Part shown: positions 55,148 through 64,000 of the stretch, one piece after another
Numbering within the stretch: the first letter of the stretch is position 1
Layout: each line of letters starts with the position of its first letter
Source: Microcoleus sp. bin48.metabat.b7b8b9.023
GTDB taxonomy: Bacteria > Cyanobacteriota > Cyanobacteriia > Cyanobacteriales > Microcoleaceae
Direction: 5' to 3'
Assembly (NCBI RefSeq): GCF_013299185.1
Contig: NZ_JAAFKG010000025.1
Location: 31,882 to 95,881 of the forward strand
DNA: 64,000 nt
Translations under genes and position numbers: made by a program
Notes under the pieces: generated by a model
Told to the model about the DNA's origin: nothing
Seen by the model: the letters and a program-made list of their open reading frames with translations, nothing else
Databases searched by the model: none

Positions 55148-55675
55148 ATGACAAACCAGCTTAATTTAACATGGACAGAGGCTGGGGTTCGTCAAACTCA
55201 GACGATTCTAAACGAACAGCCAAGCAAAAACCCGGGAAGCGTGAGACTCGGACGCGACCCAGCGCAGTGCGATATAGTATTTTCGGATTCCAGTGTATCG
55301 GGGTTGCACGTGGAAATATTTTTTAATGAGGAATTGCAGGAGTATGCAGTGCGGAATTTGCGCCCCAGCAATCCGCCCCTGGTAGACGGAAAAATTCTCG
55401 CCTCGGGCGAAGCAATATTGAAATCCGACAGTCGCATCCATTTAGGCCAAGTGGAAATTGAGGTGAATGTAACTGAGGTGCACTTAGCCGCGCCGCTGAC
55501 AGTTTTGCTTGGGGCGCCTCCGGTGCAAATTTCTTCCCCGCCGGCGCAGCCTTCTACCTACGGTTTGCAGTGTCCCAAGTGCAGCCGGGTTTCGCCTTAC
55601 GCGCAGTTAAGTGCGGGGTGTCCGTGGTGCGGTACTTCTTTGGCGGCGGCGGCGAGTGTGGTGCTGTCTCCTTGA
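55148..55675 (+). CDS. FHA domain protein with C-terminal zinc ribbon
   Basis: The 175-residue protein has an FHA domain (about 30-105): GSVRLGRDPAQCDIVFSDSS, then VSGLHVEIFF, with the phosphothreonine-binding Arg/Ser/His positions in place, and LHxG-like IHLGQVEIEV. After a Pro-rich linker comes a double-CxxC zinc ribbon (CPKCS ... CPWCG). FHA domains read phosphothreonine, which implies Ser/Thr kinase signalling. A second FHA gene follows 399 bases downstream in the same direction. Partner and kinase unknown. Confidence 0.88.
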   Translation: MTNQLNLTWTEAGVRQTQTILNEQPSKNPGSVRLGRDPAQCDIVFSDSSVSGLHVEIFFNEELQEYAVRNLRPSNPPLVDGKILASGEAILKSDSRIHLGQVEIEVNVTEVHLAAPLTVLLGAPPVQISSPPAQPSTYGLQCPKCSRVSPYAQLSAGCPWCGTSLAAAASVVLSP

Positions 55676-56074
55676 GGGGAGAGAAAAAGCCAGAATCGGG
55701 CGATCGCTCTTTTGTTCGATCGCGCGATCGCCAATGCTAGGATCGTGCAGGAAACAGCACCTAATTTTCGCTTCCTGACACTTTTGGGAGTGCATTCAAT
55801 CCAAAATCTCAAATATCAGCGGTAAGATGCACCATTGGCAGCCCACACTTTAAATACGACAAGTGGCGCATTTGGCTTAGTTTCACCCGATTGCTACGGA
55901 AAATCTAGCGTTGAACCAACAGAAATCTACAGATATTCTCGGTTTCTAGCCCCCATGCACCCAAAACTATTAAAGTTTTTGATACAAGCCCCGAGCTCAA
56001 ATCAAATCTCTCAAATTCAAAAATCTTTTTTCCCAGAAAGCTCAAAGCCGACGGCTGATGTTTAAAAAATAATA
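55676..56074. other. Intergenic region between the two FHA genes
   Basis: It is rich in GCGATCGC-type HIP1 sites (55700-55735). An open frame at 55835-56065 has no ribosome-binding site and no coding character. Nothing else is recognised. Confidence 0.4.
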
Positions 56075-58078
56075 ATGAATCCTCAACCCTTGCACCTGCG
56101 ACTTACTTGGAAAGATACAGCTACGGGGGATTGTCGCTCCCCGATACTCGAATTGCCCATCGCTTTGGGACGTATTTTTGAAGGTATGCCCTCCACCATC
56201 AACGGTGAGCGAGTTTCTCGAATTCCCCTCAAAAGCAGTCAAGTGTCTCGGTTTCACGCTGTGATTGCCACCGAAGGCGACAGTATCGTAGTTACTGACA
56301 CCGGCAGCCGTAACGGTACTTTTGTCAACGGCACCCGCCAAACCCGGTGCGTGCTGGCAAATGGCGATATGCTGCAAATCGGGCCCTACAAGATAGCCAT
56401 TTCATTTACTGTTAATTCCACAGAAACCCAGTCTGTCAATTCTCACATTTTCTTTAACCCGCAGACCAATAGGCCAGACCCCGCGTTGGGGCAGCCCATG
56501 GTGTCGCCGGTGCCTCAAACAAATAGTAGGGAAGAATTTCCGCCGATCGCATTTTTGCAGGCAAATCAAGTCACAATGCGATCGATCCAATCTATGGGAC
56601 TGCCGGTTGAAGAAATTGATTGGGCTGCTGTTGGTGGCGGTTTGGGCAGCTTGATTTGGGTGGATTTGCTGAGAATTTGCGGCGTGAAGGTCGATCGAAT
56701 TGCCGTTCTGGGCATGGAATCGGAACCCTACGCCCGTTACCGTCGGTTGTGCCTGAATTCTCAAATTCCGCTGCGAGAACGCCTGCGATCGAATTCTGAC
56801 TCGTGTCCGGACAACATTTGGGGCTGGCCTCCCTATGCTTTGCGGGAAGCTTGGCAGGTATTGCTGAAAGGGCGGTTGATGGTGTCGCTAAAGTTGATGT
56901 GGCAGGTGTTTGCGGAACCGACTTTTGCCGAAACTTATACGCCGCGCGCCGGGAATGTGTTTGACTCGATTGACAGGGAAACTGTGCGTATCGGGTGGAA
57001 TCAGATGTTTCGCTACGGGAGAGTGCGGGCGATTCGGAAGACAGATGACGGCAGGTACGCGATCGCTTATTCTCGATCGAATGCCAATCAACGCGATCGT
57101 GCTTTTTTAATCGCCAAATACGTACACTTAGCCACCGGCTATCCCGCAATTCAATTTTTGCCAGACTTGCAAGAATATCGCGAAAAAACCCAGGATTTTG
57201 AGTCGGTTGTTAACGCTTACGAAAGCCACGACGGCGTTTACGAAAAGTTGGAGGCGAAGGGCGGCAGCGTTTTAATTAGAGGGCGGGGAATTGTGGCTTC
57301 GCGGGTGGTGCAGCGAATTTATGAAGCGCGACAGCGAAATGCCAACATTCAAGTATTGCATTTGATGCGATCGCCCAAACCTCAAGGTAACAAATTCGAT
57401 CGAGCTCAGAGAAACGTCGAAAATCACTATGAATTTCAACCTTTCAACTGGCCCAAAGCCTGTTGGGGCGGCGAACTCCGCGTACTTTTGGAAAAAGCCA
57501 AACCCGAATTTCGCCCGCAGTTTCTCGGAGACTGGGGCGGCACTACCACAGCCAATCGCAGCGACTGGCGGCGGATAGTCAAAGAAGGTTTAAGTCAAGG
57601 ATGGTATCAAATTACCTTCGGGGAAGTCGAGCGAGTCGAGCGCGACAGTCAAAATCGCACCGTGACTTACATTCAGGAAAAGGATCTCAAGGGGCAAATT
57701 AAGTTACAAGCTGATTTTATTATTGACGCAACGGGTTTGGACGCTAAGGTAAAAACCAGTCCCCTGCTAGAGGATTTGGTAGTTCAATACAATCTTCCCC
57801 TCAATAATTTGGGGCGTTTGAGTGTCAACAACGATTTTGAAGTCCCCGAATTACGCAATGCCTCCCCCAACAACCCTGAAGGGCGGGTGTACACAGCGGG
57901 CGCGATTACTTTGGGCGGGCCTTACGCACCCGTAGACAGCTTTTTGGGCTTGCAATACGCCGCCCTGCGTTCTGTTGAAAGTCTGGCAGCTAACGGAGCT
58001 CCGGGTGTTGGGAAATTGAGCGTTTGGCGATCGTTCCTACAATGGTCAAAGTGGATTTTAAATAAATCTCCAGGATAA
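56075..58078 (+). CDS. FHA domain fused to an FAD/NAD(P)-dependent oxidoreductase
   Basis: The 667-residue protein joins an N-terminal FHA domain (about 25-110; VSRFHAVIATEG, DTGSRNGTFVNGT, GDMLQIGPYKI) to a Rossmann-type flavoprotein. The dinucleotide motif WAAVGGGLGSLIWVDLL begins near 181, a second nucleotide-binding segment is VLIRGRGIVASRVVQRI, ADFIIDATGLD closes the FAD site, and the C-terminal YTAGAITLGGPYAPVDSFLG is typical of flavin oxidoreductases of the monooxygenase/lysine-hydroxylase type. The substrate is unknown. FHA-controlled flavoenzymes are uncommon, and the fusion implies regulation by phosphothreonine proteins. Confidence 0.85.
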   Translation: MNPQPLHLRLTWKDTATGDCRSPILELPIALGRIFEGMPSTINGERVSRIPLKSSQVSRFHAVIATEGDSIVVTDTGSRNGTFVNGTRQTRCVLANGDMLQIGPYKIAISFTVNSTETQSVNSHIFFNPQTNRPDPALGQPMVSPVPQTNSREEFPPIAFLQANQVTMRSIQSMGLPVEEIDWAAVGGGLGSLIWVDLLRICGVKVDRIAVLGMESEPYARYRRLCLNSQIPLRERLRSNSDSCPDNIWGWPPYALREAWQVLLKGRLMVSLKLMWQVFAEPTFAETYTPRAGNVFDSIDRETVRIGWNQMFRYGRVRAIRKTDDGRYAIAYSRSNANQRDRAFLIAKYVHLATGYPAIQFLPDLQEYREKTQDFESVVNAYESHDGVYEKLEAKGGSVLIRGRGIVASRVVQRIYEARQRNANIQVLHLMRSPKPQGNKFDRAQRNVENHYEFQPFNWPKACWGGELRVLLEKAKPEFRPQFLGDWGGTTTANRSDWRRIVKEGLSQGWYQITFGEVERVERDSQNRTVTYIQEKDLKGQIKLQADFIIDATGLDAKVKTSPLLEDLVVQYNLPLNNLGRLSVNNDFEVPELRNASPNNPEGRVYTAGAITLGGPYAPVDSFLGLQYAALRSVESLAANGAPGVGKLSVWRSFLQWSKWILNKSPG

Positions 58079-58086
58079 TTTGAATA

Positions 58087-58166
58087 AGAAAGAAGGAAGA
58101 AGAAAGAAGGAAGAAGGAAGAAGGAAAGACCCGTAAAATTAGTTCGTAGTGAGGACTTTAGTCCTC
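58087..58166. repeat. GGAAGAA heptamers and a GGACTTTAGTCC half unit
   Basis: 58087-58127 is a GAAGGAA heptamer tract with two interruptions. 58142-58166 (TTCGTAGTGAGGACTTTAGT then CCTC) is a solo arm of the dispersed palindrome. ATCTCAAATCTCCAATC-type degenerate repeats follow to the next start codon. Confidence 0.8.
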
Positions 58167-58284
58167 AAACTCTTATAACTTCTTATTCAATTTAAAATCC
58201 CCAATCTTAATCCCAAATCGAAGGTGCTTCGCATTCAATCTCAAATCTCCAATCCCCAATCTAAAATCCAAAATCTAAAATCGA

Positions 58285-58713
58285 ATGACCCCCACCTTAT
58301 TCGGCCGCTGGCAAACTCGGTTACTGCTATTTGCCACCGTAGGCGTTTTAGTAACCCTACCCTTTTTTCTGGGTTTAATTACCTCCACATCAGGCTCAAT
58401 TTTTTTCTTTATTTTAGGGTATGTAGCAATTTTTGGCATCGCCTGGGATGTCATATATATCTACATCCAGCAGTTACGCTGGGATCGAGATTGGCCCGGA
58501 GCATTTCAACTAATCGCCGGGATTTGGGAAGCACTTTTTGTGTTATTTTTAATCAAAATTATCGGTTTACCCGGAATACCTGGGCAAGATTTTGACTTGG
58601 GAGCTTTTGCATTGCATTATAGTTTAGTGTGGCTGGCTATTTATCTAGCATCGCAAACACTGATGCGAATTTTATTTCCCTACTGGCGTTTCCGAGGCGG
58701 TCAATGGTTTTAA
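58285..58713 (+). CDS. Small integral membrane protein
   Basis: The 142-residue protein has four hydrophobic segments (about 12-32, 37-60, 76-96, 106-128), separated by short loops with IQQLRWDRDWPGAFQ and GIPGQDFDLGAFALHY. The W-D-R-D-W-P loop is distinctive and appears conserved-looking, but no characterised family is recognised. It follows the FHA-oxidoreductase gene by 206 bases in the same direction and may belong to the same unit. The chosen start gives a short basic N-terminus typical of membrane insertion. Confidence 0.75.
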   Translation: MTPTLFGRWQTRLLLFATVGVLVTLPFFLGLITSTSGSIFFFILGYVAIFGIAWDVIYIYIQQLRWDRDWPGAFQLIAGIWEALFVLFLIKIIGLPGIPGQDFDLGAFALHYSLVWLAIYLASQTLMRILFPYWRFRGGQWF

Positions 58714-58962
58714 GAATAGACTTGAATTTCCTAAATCTTTGAGGAGAGAGGGAAACCGCAGATGTCAGGCAGATTGACGCAGATAAACGCAGATATTTTT
58801 GATATAGGAAAACGCATGAAGATAATGTGGTTGTCTAATAGTTTTGAGTAGGGAAACGGCACTGCCTTGTCGGGCGAGGGGTTCTGCGACTTTTAATAAT
58901 AGTCAGGTGTACGCGCAACCGAATTTATAGTAAGCTTAGTTTAAAATAACTGGGATGATTTA

Positions 58963-60096
58963 ATGTACCGTTCTCCCTGTATATTCTCCTTTTTTTCCGG
59001 TTCGGGATTCCTTGACCTCGGTTTTGAATTAAGTGGGTTTCATGTAGCCTATGTCAATGAAATTTTCTCACCTTTCATGCAAGCATACCGCTACTCTCGG
59101 CAATGCCTGAATTTGCCGTTACCGGAATACGGATACTGCGAAGGAGAGGAAGCAGATGTCACTCAACTTGTAGGGGGAAAACCAGCTTCTCGCCTGCGGG
59201 AATTGATGCAGGATGCCCGCCAGCATCACGATATTGTGGGATTTATCGCGGGGCCGCCTTGTCCAGACTTTTCTGTGGGTGGCAAAAACCGAGGGCAGGA
59301 AGGAGATAAAGGCAAACTTTCAGCTTCCTACATTGAATTGATTTGCCAGCAGCAGCCGGATTTCTTTTTGTTTGAAAATGTCAAAGGTTTGTGGAGGACA
59401 AAAAAACATAAAGCTTTTTACGACGAACTCAAGCTTAAGTTGGCTGATTCGGAATATTTTTTTGTGGAACGTTTAATAAATGCGATCGAATATGGAGTAC
59501 CGCAGGATAGAGACCGCATTATTTTGATTGGCTTTAAAAAAAATCTTGTCACAAATCTGGGGATTATCCTAGATGAATCCAGCCCAATGTTACCTGAAAA
59601 ATTATTTCCCTGGGAAACTCAGGTATTATATCCCAAATCAGAAGTTTTTTGTCATCCTTGGCCTGAAAGAAATGCTTTTGTACGTGATGGTTTCTTGCCT
59701 TGTCCCGATGGCATCACCCAAGAATTAACAGTTGAGTTTTGGTTTCACAAAAATGATGTTCTCAACCATCCCAACGCTGAACATTATTTTCAACCAAGAG
59801 CAGGTATTAAAAGGTTTGCTGAGGTCGATGAGGGAGACGATTCAAAAAAATCTTTCAAGCGCCTGCACCGCTGGCGTTATTCGCCGACTGCTTGTTATGG
59901 AAATAACGAAGTTCACTTGCATCCTTACAAAGTTCGCAGGCTTTCTGTTGCTGAAACACTAGCTATTCAGTCGCTACCAAAAGAGTTTGCACTGCCGAAT
60001 AATATGACGCTGACTAATATGTTTAAAACTGTGGGGAATGGAGTTCCTTATCTCGCCGCGCAAGGTATTGCTAGAACAATTTTAGATTTTTTATAA
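58963..60096 (+). CDS. C5-cytosine DNA methyltransferase, second and divergent
   Basis: The 377-residue protein carries FSFFSGSGFLDLGFELSGF (motif I), AGPPCPDFSVGGKNRG (motif IV; the usual PCQ is PCP here, with the catalytic Cys kept), FLFENVKGLW (VI), IEYGVPQDRDRIILIG (VIII) and KTVGNGVPYLAAQGIA (X). It differs strongly from the enzyme at 18090 and must recognise another target. No restriction gene is adjacent; the next 700 bases are repeats. It stands alone, so a solitary methylase or a degraded restriction-modification system is likely. The weak upstream context shows no clear ribosome-binding site. Confidence 0.9.
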   Translation: MYRSPCIFSFFSGSGFLDLGFELSGFHVAYVNEIFSPFMQAYRYSRQCLNLPLPEYGYCEGEEADVTQLVGGKPASRLRELMQDARQHHDIVGFIAGPPCPDFSVGGKNRGQEGDKGKLSASYIELICQQQPDFFLFENVKGLWRTKKHKAFYDELKLKLADSEYFFVERLINAIEYGVPQDRDRIILIGFKKNLVTNLGIILDESSPMLPEKLFPWETQVLYPKSEVFCHPWPERNAFVRDGFLPCPDGITQELTVEFWFHKNDVLNHPNAEHYFQPRAGIKRFAEVDEGDDSKKSFKRLHRWRYSPTACYGNNEVHLHPYKVRRLSVAETLAIQSLPKEFALPNNMTLTNMFKTVGNGVPYLAAQGIARTILDFL

Positions 60097-60144
60097 TCTA
60101 AATAGATCTATAGTTGCCCATCAAGATGGCTCTCAGCAATTTGG

Positions 60145-60720
60145 TTTGTAGTGAGGACTTTAGTCCGCAGAAAAAGAGAGGACTAAAGTCCTCACTACAA
60201 ACGATTTCGATAATTTAGTTTGTAGTGAGGACTTTAGTCCGCAGAAAAAGAGAGGACTAAAGTCCTCACTACAAACGATTTCGATAATTTAGTTTGTAGT
60301 CAGGACTTTAGTCCGCAGAAAAAGAGAGGACTAAAGTCCTCACTACAAACGATTTCGATAATTTAGTTTGTAGTCAGGACTTTAGTCCGCAGAAAAAGAG
60401 AGGACTAAAGTCCTCACTACAAACGATTTCGATAATTTAGTTTGTAGTCAGGACTTTAGTCCGCAGAAAAAGAGAGGACTAAAGTCCTCACTACAAACGA
60501 TTTCGATAATTTAGTTTGTAGTCAGGACTTTAGTCCGCAGAAAAAGAGAGGACTAAAGTCCTCACTACAAACGATTTCGATAATTTAGTTTGTAGTCAGG
60601 ACTTTAGTCCGCAGAAAAAGAGAGGACTAAAGTCCTCACTACAAACGATTTCGATAATTTAGTTTGTAGTCAGGACTTTAGTCCGCAGAAAAAGAGAGGA
60701 CTAAAGTCCTCACTACAAAC
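60145..60720. repeat. Eight-copy tandem array of a 74-bp palindromic unit
   Basis: Units begin at 60145, 60219, 60293, 60367, 60441, 60515, 60589 and 60663, exactly 74 bases apart. Each holds TTTGTAGT-AGGACTTTAGTCC, GCAGAAAAAGAGA, GGACTAAAGTCCTCACTACA and a spacer CGATTTCGATAATTTAG. Units 1-2 carry GTGAGG (full palindrome), units 3-8 carry GTCAGG (one mismatch). The unit is the window-wide dispersed palindrome, here tandemly amplified. It lies between the methyltransferase gene and miaB. Confidence 0.95.
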
Positions 60721-60771
60721 GATTTCGATCGGGAGCAAATTAACTGGATATGATATTACCCACAGAAGTGT

Positions 60772-60777
60772 TATAAT
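60772..60777 (+). promoter_or_regulatory. Candidate -10 box of miaB
   Basis: A TATAAT lies 49 bases before the miaB start codon and just after the tandem array. No good -35 element is seen at the usual distance. Confidence 0.3.
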
Positions 60778-60826
60778 AACTTGTTAAGGTTGAAAACCTA
60801 GATTTTTTATTTTCCTGCAATTCGCC

Positions 60827-62179
60827 ATGACTGTTAAACCCCGCCGCTATCACATTACCACTTTCGGATGCCAGATGAACAAAGCCGACTCCGAACGGAT
60901 GGCTGGCATTCTGGAAAATATGGGCTTTGAGTTCTCGGAAGACCCTAACGATGCTAGTTTGATTCTCTACAATACTTGCACCATTCGCGATAATGCCGAA
61001 CAAAGAGTTTATTCTAACCTGGGAAGGCAAGCTCATCGCAAGCGCAAAGAACCGGGTTTAACTTTAGTTGTAGCTGGATGCGTGGCGCAGCAGGAAGGTG
61101 AAGCGCTGTTGCGTAGAGTGCCAGAATTAGATTTAGTAATGGGCCCGCAACACGCTAACAGACTTGAAGATTTGCTGGAACAAGTTTTTCAGGGAAATCA
61201 AGTTGTGGCGACGGAAGCTGTGGAGATTATGGAGGATATTACTAAGCCTCGCCGCGACAGCCAGGTGACTGCTTGGGTGAATGTAATTTATGGCTGTAAT
61301 GAACGCTGCACTTATTGTGTTGTGCCGAATGTTCGCGGGGTTGAACAGTCGCGAATGCCGGAGGCTATTCGGGCTGAAATGGAGGAATTGGGCCGTCAAG
61401 GTTACAAGGAAGTGACTTTGTTGGGGCAGAATATTGATGCTTACGGGCGCGATTTGCCGGGGACGAAACCGGATGGTAGCAACCTACATACTTTGACTGA
61501 TTTGCTTTATTTTGTGCAAGATGTTCCTGGAGTCGATCGCCTGCGTTTTGCTACTAGCCACCCTCGCTATTTTAATGAACGATTGATTAAGGCTTGTGCG
61601 GAGTTGCCGCAGGTTTGCGAACATTTTCACGTGCCTTTTCAGTCTGGGGATAATGAGATTCTGAAGGCGATGTCTCGGGGTTACACTCAGGAGAAATATC
61701 TGCGAATTGTTGATACGATTCGCCGTTATATGCCTGATGCTTCGATTACGGCTGATGCGATTGTCGGGTTTCCTGGGGAGACGGAGGCGCAGTTTGAGAA
61801 GACTCTGAAGTTGATCGAAGATGTGGGTTTTGATTTGGTGAATACTGCTGCTTATTCGCCTCGCCCGGGAACGCCTGCTGCTTTGTGGGAAAATCAGTTG
61901 ACTGAGGAGGTAAAAGCCGATCGCCTGCAACGTATCAATCATGTCGTGACAACAACGGCTATGGAGCGATCGCAGCGCTATTTCGGGCGCACGGAGGAGG
62001 TTTTGGTGGAAGTCCAAAATCTCAAAGATCCAACTCAGGTGATGGGGCGCACTCGTGGCAATCGTCTCACATTTTTTAAGGGGGATATTGCACAATTGGC
62101 TGGTAAGATTGTGCGTGTTAAAATTACTGATATTCGCGCTTTTAGTTTGACTGGCGAAATGCTGGAAAATCTAAATTAG
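60827..62179 (+). CDS. miaB: tRNA-2-methylthio-N6-dimethylallyladenosine synthase
   Basis: MiaB is a radical-SAM methylthiotransferase that converts i6A37 to ms2i6A37 in tRNAs reading UNN codons. The 450-residue protein has the UPF0004 cluster Cys ([34 protein letters not shown]), the radical SAM motif [22 protein letters not shown], and a C-terminal TRAM domain ([14 protein letters not shown]). The pattern N-K-A-D-S-E and [10 protein letters not shown] separates MiaB from RimO. It is cytosolic and the gene stands alone between repeats and the next gene 74 bases downstream. Confidence 0.96.
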   Translation: MTVKPRRYHITTFGCQMNKADSERMAGILENMGFEFSEDPNDASLILYNTCTIRDNAEQRVYSNLGRQAHRKRKEPGLTLVVAGCVAQQEGEALLRRVPELDLVMGPQHANRLEDLLEQVFQGNQVVATEAVEIMEDITKPRRDSQVTAWVNVIYGCNERCTYCVVPNVRGVEQSRMPEAIRAEMEELGRQGYKEVTLLGQNIDAYGRDLPGTKPDGSNLHTLTDLLYFVQDVPGVDRLRFATSHPRYFNERLIKACAELPQVCEHFHVPFQSGDNEILKAMSRGYTQEKYLRIVDTIRRYMPDASITADAIVGFPGETEAQFEKTLKLIEDVGFDLVNTAAYSPRPGTPAALWENQLTEEVKADRLQRINHVVTTTAMERSQRYFGRTEEVLVEVQNLKDPTQVMGRTRGNRLTFFKGDIAQLAGKIVRVKITDIRAFSLTGEMLENLN

Positions 62180-62253
62180 ATTGCGAATTTAATTTCTTTT
62201 CCTCCCCTTCCATATCTACTAACTCAAAAATATTCCCCGTTCCCCTGATTAAA

Positions 62254-63153
62254 ATGGAAAAACCAATTCGCATTTTACTGCAAACAACGATTCCAACAAC
62301 TGAGGATGACTGGAGTATCGAGCGTTTCTCTTTGTTGCGAGACTATTTGGCCGATCTGAAGGACGATCGGGGAAATCAATTATTTCAAGTAACGGCAAGA
62401 AACCGCGAATCAAATATAGAAGGAAATGACCCAATCCTAAGCAGTTTGGGAGAATCAAGATTTGACGAGCTGTGGCTGTTTGCTGTTGATGTAGGAGACG
62501 GTTTGACTGAAAAAGATTGTGCGGGAATTAAGGCTTTTCACCAACGGGGTGGGGGGATTTTGGCAACTCGCGATCATCAAGATTTAGGTTCGTCTATCTG
62601 CACTCTTTCCGGTGTGGGGGCTGCACATTTTTTTCAAACTAAAAATGTCGATCCAGATCCATCGAAACATTGCAGAGATGATGTTGATACTACTAATATT
62701 TCTTGGCCTAATTATCATTCTGGACGCAATGGGAATTATCAGAGAATTATCCCGATCGCTCCGGTGCATTCTCTTTTGCAAAGGCCTGGTGCTTCTGCCG
62801 AAGCGATCGAGTTTTTTCCGGCTCATCCCCATGAAGGTGCTGTGGGTGTCCCCCCAGGCGATCGGTACGGTAGGGTAATTGCACAAGGGAAAAGTTTGGT
62901 GAGCGATCGCATTTTTAACCTCGCTGTTGCTTTCGAGTGGCCTCCCGATACGATCGGAAATCAGCTCGGACGTGCAGTGGCTCAATCGACTTTTCATCAT
63001 TTCTGCGATTATAATTGGAATGTGGATATGGGCTGCCCGAGCTTTGTGAGCGAACCGCTGGGAAATACTATGCAAGCAGAGTCACAGGCTTTAGATGATA
63101 TCAAAACTTATGTCCGCAATTTAGCTTTGTGGCTGGCTGGAACACCGCAATAA
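62254..63153 (+). CDS. Conserved hypothetical protein with class I amidotransferase-like/ThuA-like fold
   Basis: The 299-residue protein starts with IRILLQTTIPTTEDDWSIER and has FDELWLFAVDVGDGLTEKDC, then IKAFHQRGGGILATRDHQDLG. A strand, an acidic loop and a GGG-I-L-x-T-R-D-H-x-D turn are the pattern of flavodoxin-like ThuA/GATase1-like folds, but the nucleophile Cys is not obvious. Many His and Trp residues occur in the C-terminal half (ISWPNYHSGRNGNYQRI, FFPAHPHEGAVGV). No signal peptide. The function is unknown and the fold assignment is tentative. It follows miaB on the same strand. Confidence 0.6.
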   Translation: MEKPIRILLQTTIPTTEDDWSIERFSLLRDYLADLKDDRGNQLFQVTARNRESNIEGNDPILSSLGESRFDELWLFAVDVGDGLTEKDCAGIKAFHQRGGGILATRDHQDLGSSICTLSGVGAAHFFQTKNVDPDPSKHCRDDVDTTNISWPNYHSGRNGNYQRIIPIAPVHSLLQRPGASAEAIEFFPAHPHEGAVGVPPGDRYGRVIAQGKSLVSDRIFNLAVAFEWPPDTIGNQLGRAVAQSTFHHFCDYNWNVDMGCPSFVSEPLGNTMQAESQALDDIKTYVRNLALWLAGTPQ

Positions 63154-63465
63154 AACTCTAATTTGTAGTGCTGTCGCCGCTCGCTAATACTCGCGATTTC
63201 GCGACAGATCGCACTCGAAGAAAAAATGCTTTTGACCAAAATGAGATGCTCCCGATCCTTCGGAGTTAACTCCTTGGATAGATGCGGACTGAAGTCCTCA
63301 CTACTAACATTGTTGGCGGGCGATCGACTGAACAGGATCTGAGGTTGGTGGCTGGGTTCATCTCATTTTGGCAATGGCTCAGAGGGCTAAAGCCCAACAA
63401 CATACCTCATCTTTCTGAAAACTGCATTAGATTTGATTTTTATTAAGAAAAGAGAGTTTAAATCC
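63154..63465. repeat. Intergenic region with dispersed repeat fragments
   Basis: GAGATGCTCCC (about 63242) is an end of the element at 33561. GATCCTTCGGAGTTAACTCC precedes a half unit of the GGACTTTAGTCC family (63286-63308). GGTTCATCTCATTTTGGC near 63356 is a diverged inverted copy of CCAAAATGAGAT. No gene is seen. Confidence 0.65.
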
Positions 63466-63894
63466 ATGACACAAAGTTCAGAATTCGACGCACAACAGTC
63501 AAATCCTCAAACAATTGCTCAAACAGACGCAGAAGATGAATTGCCGCAGCCAAACGAACGCGGAGAGTATAAAAGAACATCTCACCGATATTGGGAAGCC
63601 ACAAATTCTGATCCGAATGGTGTCAAATGTCGCATGGGCACGCACTCTATTCAGGAAATAGAAGATCCAGGGAGCAAGGTAAATTTAAATATTGCCAGTT
63701 GGCCTGTAGTTGGTACTTTGAAACCAGGGCAGAATTTTGAAATCTATCTCGGCCCTAGCGGATTGGGGGTTTTGTACGATGCCCAACGTCAACCTTGGTT
63801 TTTTATAGAAAAAAGTGAGGGTAGCGGCGCGCCGAATAATTGTTTTGTTCAGGCTACCAGCAGTTTTGTGAAAGGGAGCATCCCGGTTATGTAA
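63466..63894 (+). CDS. Hypothetical protein with probable small beta-barrel (SH3-like) domain
   Basis: From the ATG at 63466 (MTQSSEFDAQQSNPQTIAQT) the protein has 142 residues. A start at 63433 would add 11 residues of poor quality. The first 50 residues are polar and disordered-looking. The rest has beta-strand character: CRMGTHSIQEIED, VNLNIASWPVVGTLKPGQNF, LGVLYDAQRQPWFFIEK. The order V-G-T-L-K-x-G followed by W-F-F-I-E resembles bacterial SH3-type domains, as a guess only. No signal peptide. It is the last complete gene of the window. Confidence 0.65.
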   Translation: MTQSSEFDAQQSNPQTIAQTDAEDELPQPNERGEYKRTSHRYWEATNSDPNGVKCRMGTHSIQEIEDPGSKVNLNIASWPVVGTLKPGQNFEIYLGPSGLGVLYDAQRQPWFFIEKSEGSGAPNNCFVQATSSFVKGSIPVM

Positions 63895-64000
63895 ATATCG
63901 GAATAACAATAGTCCGGACAGTTTTCAATGACCAACGGTAGAATGGGGGTTCTGGGTTCCAGCCTCTGTGAAATATTAACGGTAGAATGAGGCTTTGGGT
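63895..64000. other. Right edge with a short direct repeat
   Basis: AACGGTAGAATG followed by a G-rich stretch occurs twice (about 63936 and 63978) within the last 70 bases. No gene is seen before the window ends. Confidence 0.4.

Noticed and set aside
60145..60720. CRISPR array
   Set aside because: The units are regularly spaced, but whole 74-bp units including the spacers are identical. There are no unique spacers and no cas genes nearby. It is a tandem repeat.

Overview
The window looks like chromosomal DNA of a filamentous, non-heterocystous cyanobacterium of the Oscillatoriales (Microcoleus/Oscillatoria/Phormidium type). The grounds are the very frequent HIP1 palindrome GCGATCGC, the cyanobacterial order bamA-lpxC-fabZ-lpxA-lpxB, cyanobacteria-typical families (DUF4278, DUF2358, Rcp1-like regulator, KGG-repeat protein), and a heavy load of period-7 short tandem repeats and GGACTTTAGTCC-type inverted repeats between genes. 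The genus is inference. No rRNA, tRNA, CRISPR array, prophage or replication origin was recognised.

Layout. 1-2744: remnants (a gene running off the edge, a PIN-domain tail), a glycosyltransferase-like gene, a disrupted Cys-rich small peptide gene and an alpha/beta hydrolase. 2929-9498: an orphan methyltransferase of the DNA-phosphorothioation-associated type with an internal duplication, then a large hybrid histidine kinase with an Rcp1-like regulator. 9997-18066: purC and the outer-membrane/lipid A block bamA, lpxC, fabZ, lpxA, lpxB. 18090-19367: a C5-cytosine methyltransferase. 19516-34363 (minus strand): a complete chemosensory system in the order cheW, cheR-TPR, three MCPs, cheW (WspD-like), cheA-REC, cheB and a REC-cyclase. 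34508-36108: small genes (BON, DUF4278). 36108-43061: a defence-like island with a large NACHT ATPase, a TOPRIM-like/ABC-ATPase gene pair and rtcB. 43310-48910: DUF2358 protein, GST, icd, DedA and ahcY. 48956-53019: mobile-element wreckage (IS200/IS605-type ends, two broken tnpB genes, a disrupted mscS) around a second dedA. 53223-63894: endonuclease V, KGG protein, FHA/zinc-ribbon protein, an FHA-oxidoreductase fusion, a membrane protein, a second C5 methyltransferase, an eight-copy 74-bp tandem array, miaB and two poorly characterised genes.

The most interesting system is the chemosensory cluster. Its parts match the Pseudomonas Wsp surface-sensing pathway one for one, and the receiver of the last gene closely resembles that of WspR. 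The output domain, however, is a class III nucleotide cyclase with adenylyl-cyclase-type residues instead of a GGDEF diguanylate cyclase. The sequence thus predicts a Wsp-type pathway that makes cAMP. A second theme is that dispersed repeats have reshaped gene ends: they supply stop codons and C-terminal residues (2929, 19367, 25820) and sit directly against start codons (lpxA, lpxB).
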